Source of the DNA: Streptomyces sp. SID8352
GTDB lineage: Bacteria > Actinomycetota > Actinomycetes > Streptomycetales > Streptomycetaceae
NCBI RefSeq assembly: GCF_009862265.1
Contig: NZ_WWGX01000073.1
Coordinates: forward strand, 1 to 55,858
DNA length: 55,858 nucleotides
Direction of reading: 5' to 3'
Shown here: positions 55,850-55,858 of the stretch, one piece after another
Layout: each line of letters begins with the position of its first letter
How positions within the stretch are numbered: position 1 is the first letter of the stretch
Position numbers and translations under genes: made by a program
The notes under the pieces: generated by a model
Told to the model about the DNA's origin: nothing
The model's input: only the letters and a program-made list of their open reading frames with translations
Database searches by the model: none

Positions 55850-55858
55850 TTGGAGGTG

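Overview
The window is very GC-rich, codons end almost always in G or C, and the chromosomal genes (arginine cluster, MetNIQ, BluB-CobT, MocR regulator, DUF1918, DUF6314) are typical of a Streptomyces chromosome. Two blocks are visible. No computation or search was run. Assignments rest on reading motifs, start sites and spacing.

Block 1 (about 1-14.4 kb) is the right part of an integrated phage-like element whose left end lies outside the window. About 24 small, tightly overlapping genes run leftwards on the minus strand. Most are unrecognised small cytoplasmic or zinc-ribbon-like proteins. Recognisable ones are a partial two-helix membrane protein (DUF2637-like), a J-domain-like protein, a winged-helix replication initiator carrying iteron-like repeats inside its own coding sequence, a DEDDh exonuclease and an excisionase-like HTH protein. 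GC-rich hairpins sit just after several stop codons and divide the run into transcription blocks. A divergent lysogeny module follows: an Xre regulator on the minus strand with a near-ideal leaderless promoter, and on the plus strand an Xre-type repressor, an ImmA/IrrE-like metalloprotease and a tyrosine integrase. The control regions share inverted copies of CAACAGGAAA and GGTAGGAA.

Block 2 (14.5-55.86 kb) is conserved chromosome. It starts with 3-hydroxybutyryl-CoA dehydrogenase, a secreted GHL10-type protein, a DMT transporter divergent from a MocR regulator, a GNAT enzyme, a histidine-phosphatase-fold protein without its catalytic histidines, DUF6314 and a two-domain SMI1/KNR4 protein. 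The argCJBDR operon follows with four-base stop/start overlaps, then an L,D-transpeptidase and argH. Both argC and argH have strong promoters overlapped by candidate ArgR half-sites, so the ArgR encoded here probably controls both. Next come an aldo/keto reductase, a TetR-MFS efflux pair with a clear operator, and an 830-bp structured intergenic region. They are followed by a lysophospholipid acyltransferase, a glycerophosphodiester phosphodiesterase, a GNAT enzyme and two small membrane proteins.

The last part holds the methionine importer metN-metI-metQ behind a possible Cys-containing leader peptide, a GNAT enzyme and a corrinoid group. The corrinoid group is a CbiE-CbiT/CobL methyltransferase, a 1661-aa protein with a roughly 1090-aa disordered N-terminus fused to BluB and CobT, and a CysG-like siroheme/uroporphyrinogen methyltransferase. 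The window ends with a TrmH-type RNA methyltransferase, a membrane-anchored serine/threonine kinase, a small membrane protein, an APH-like protein, a zf-TFIIB protein and tRNA-Val(GAC).
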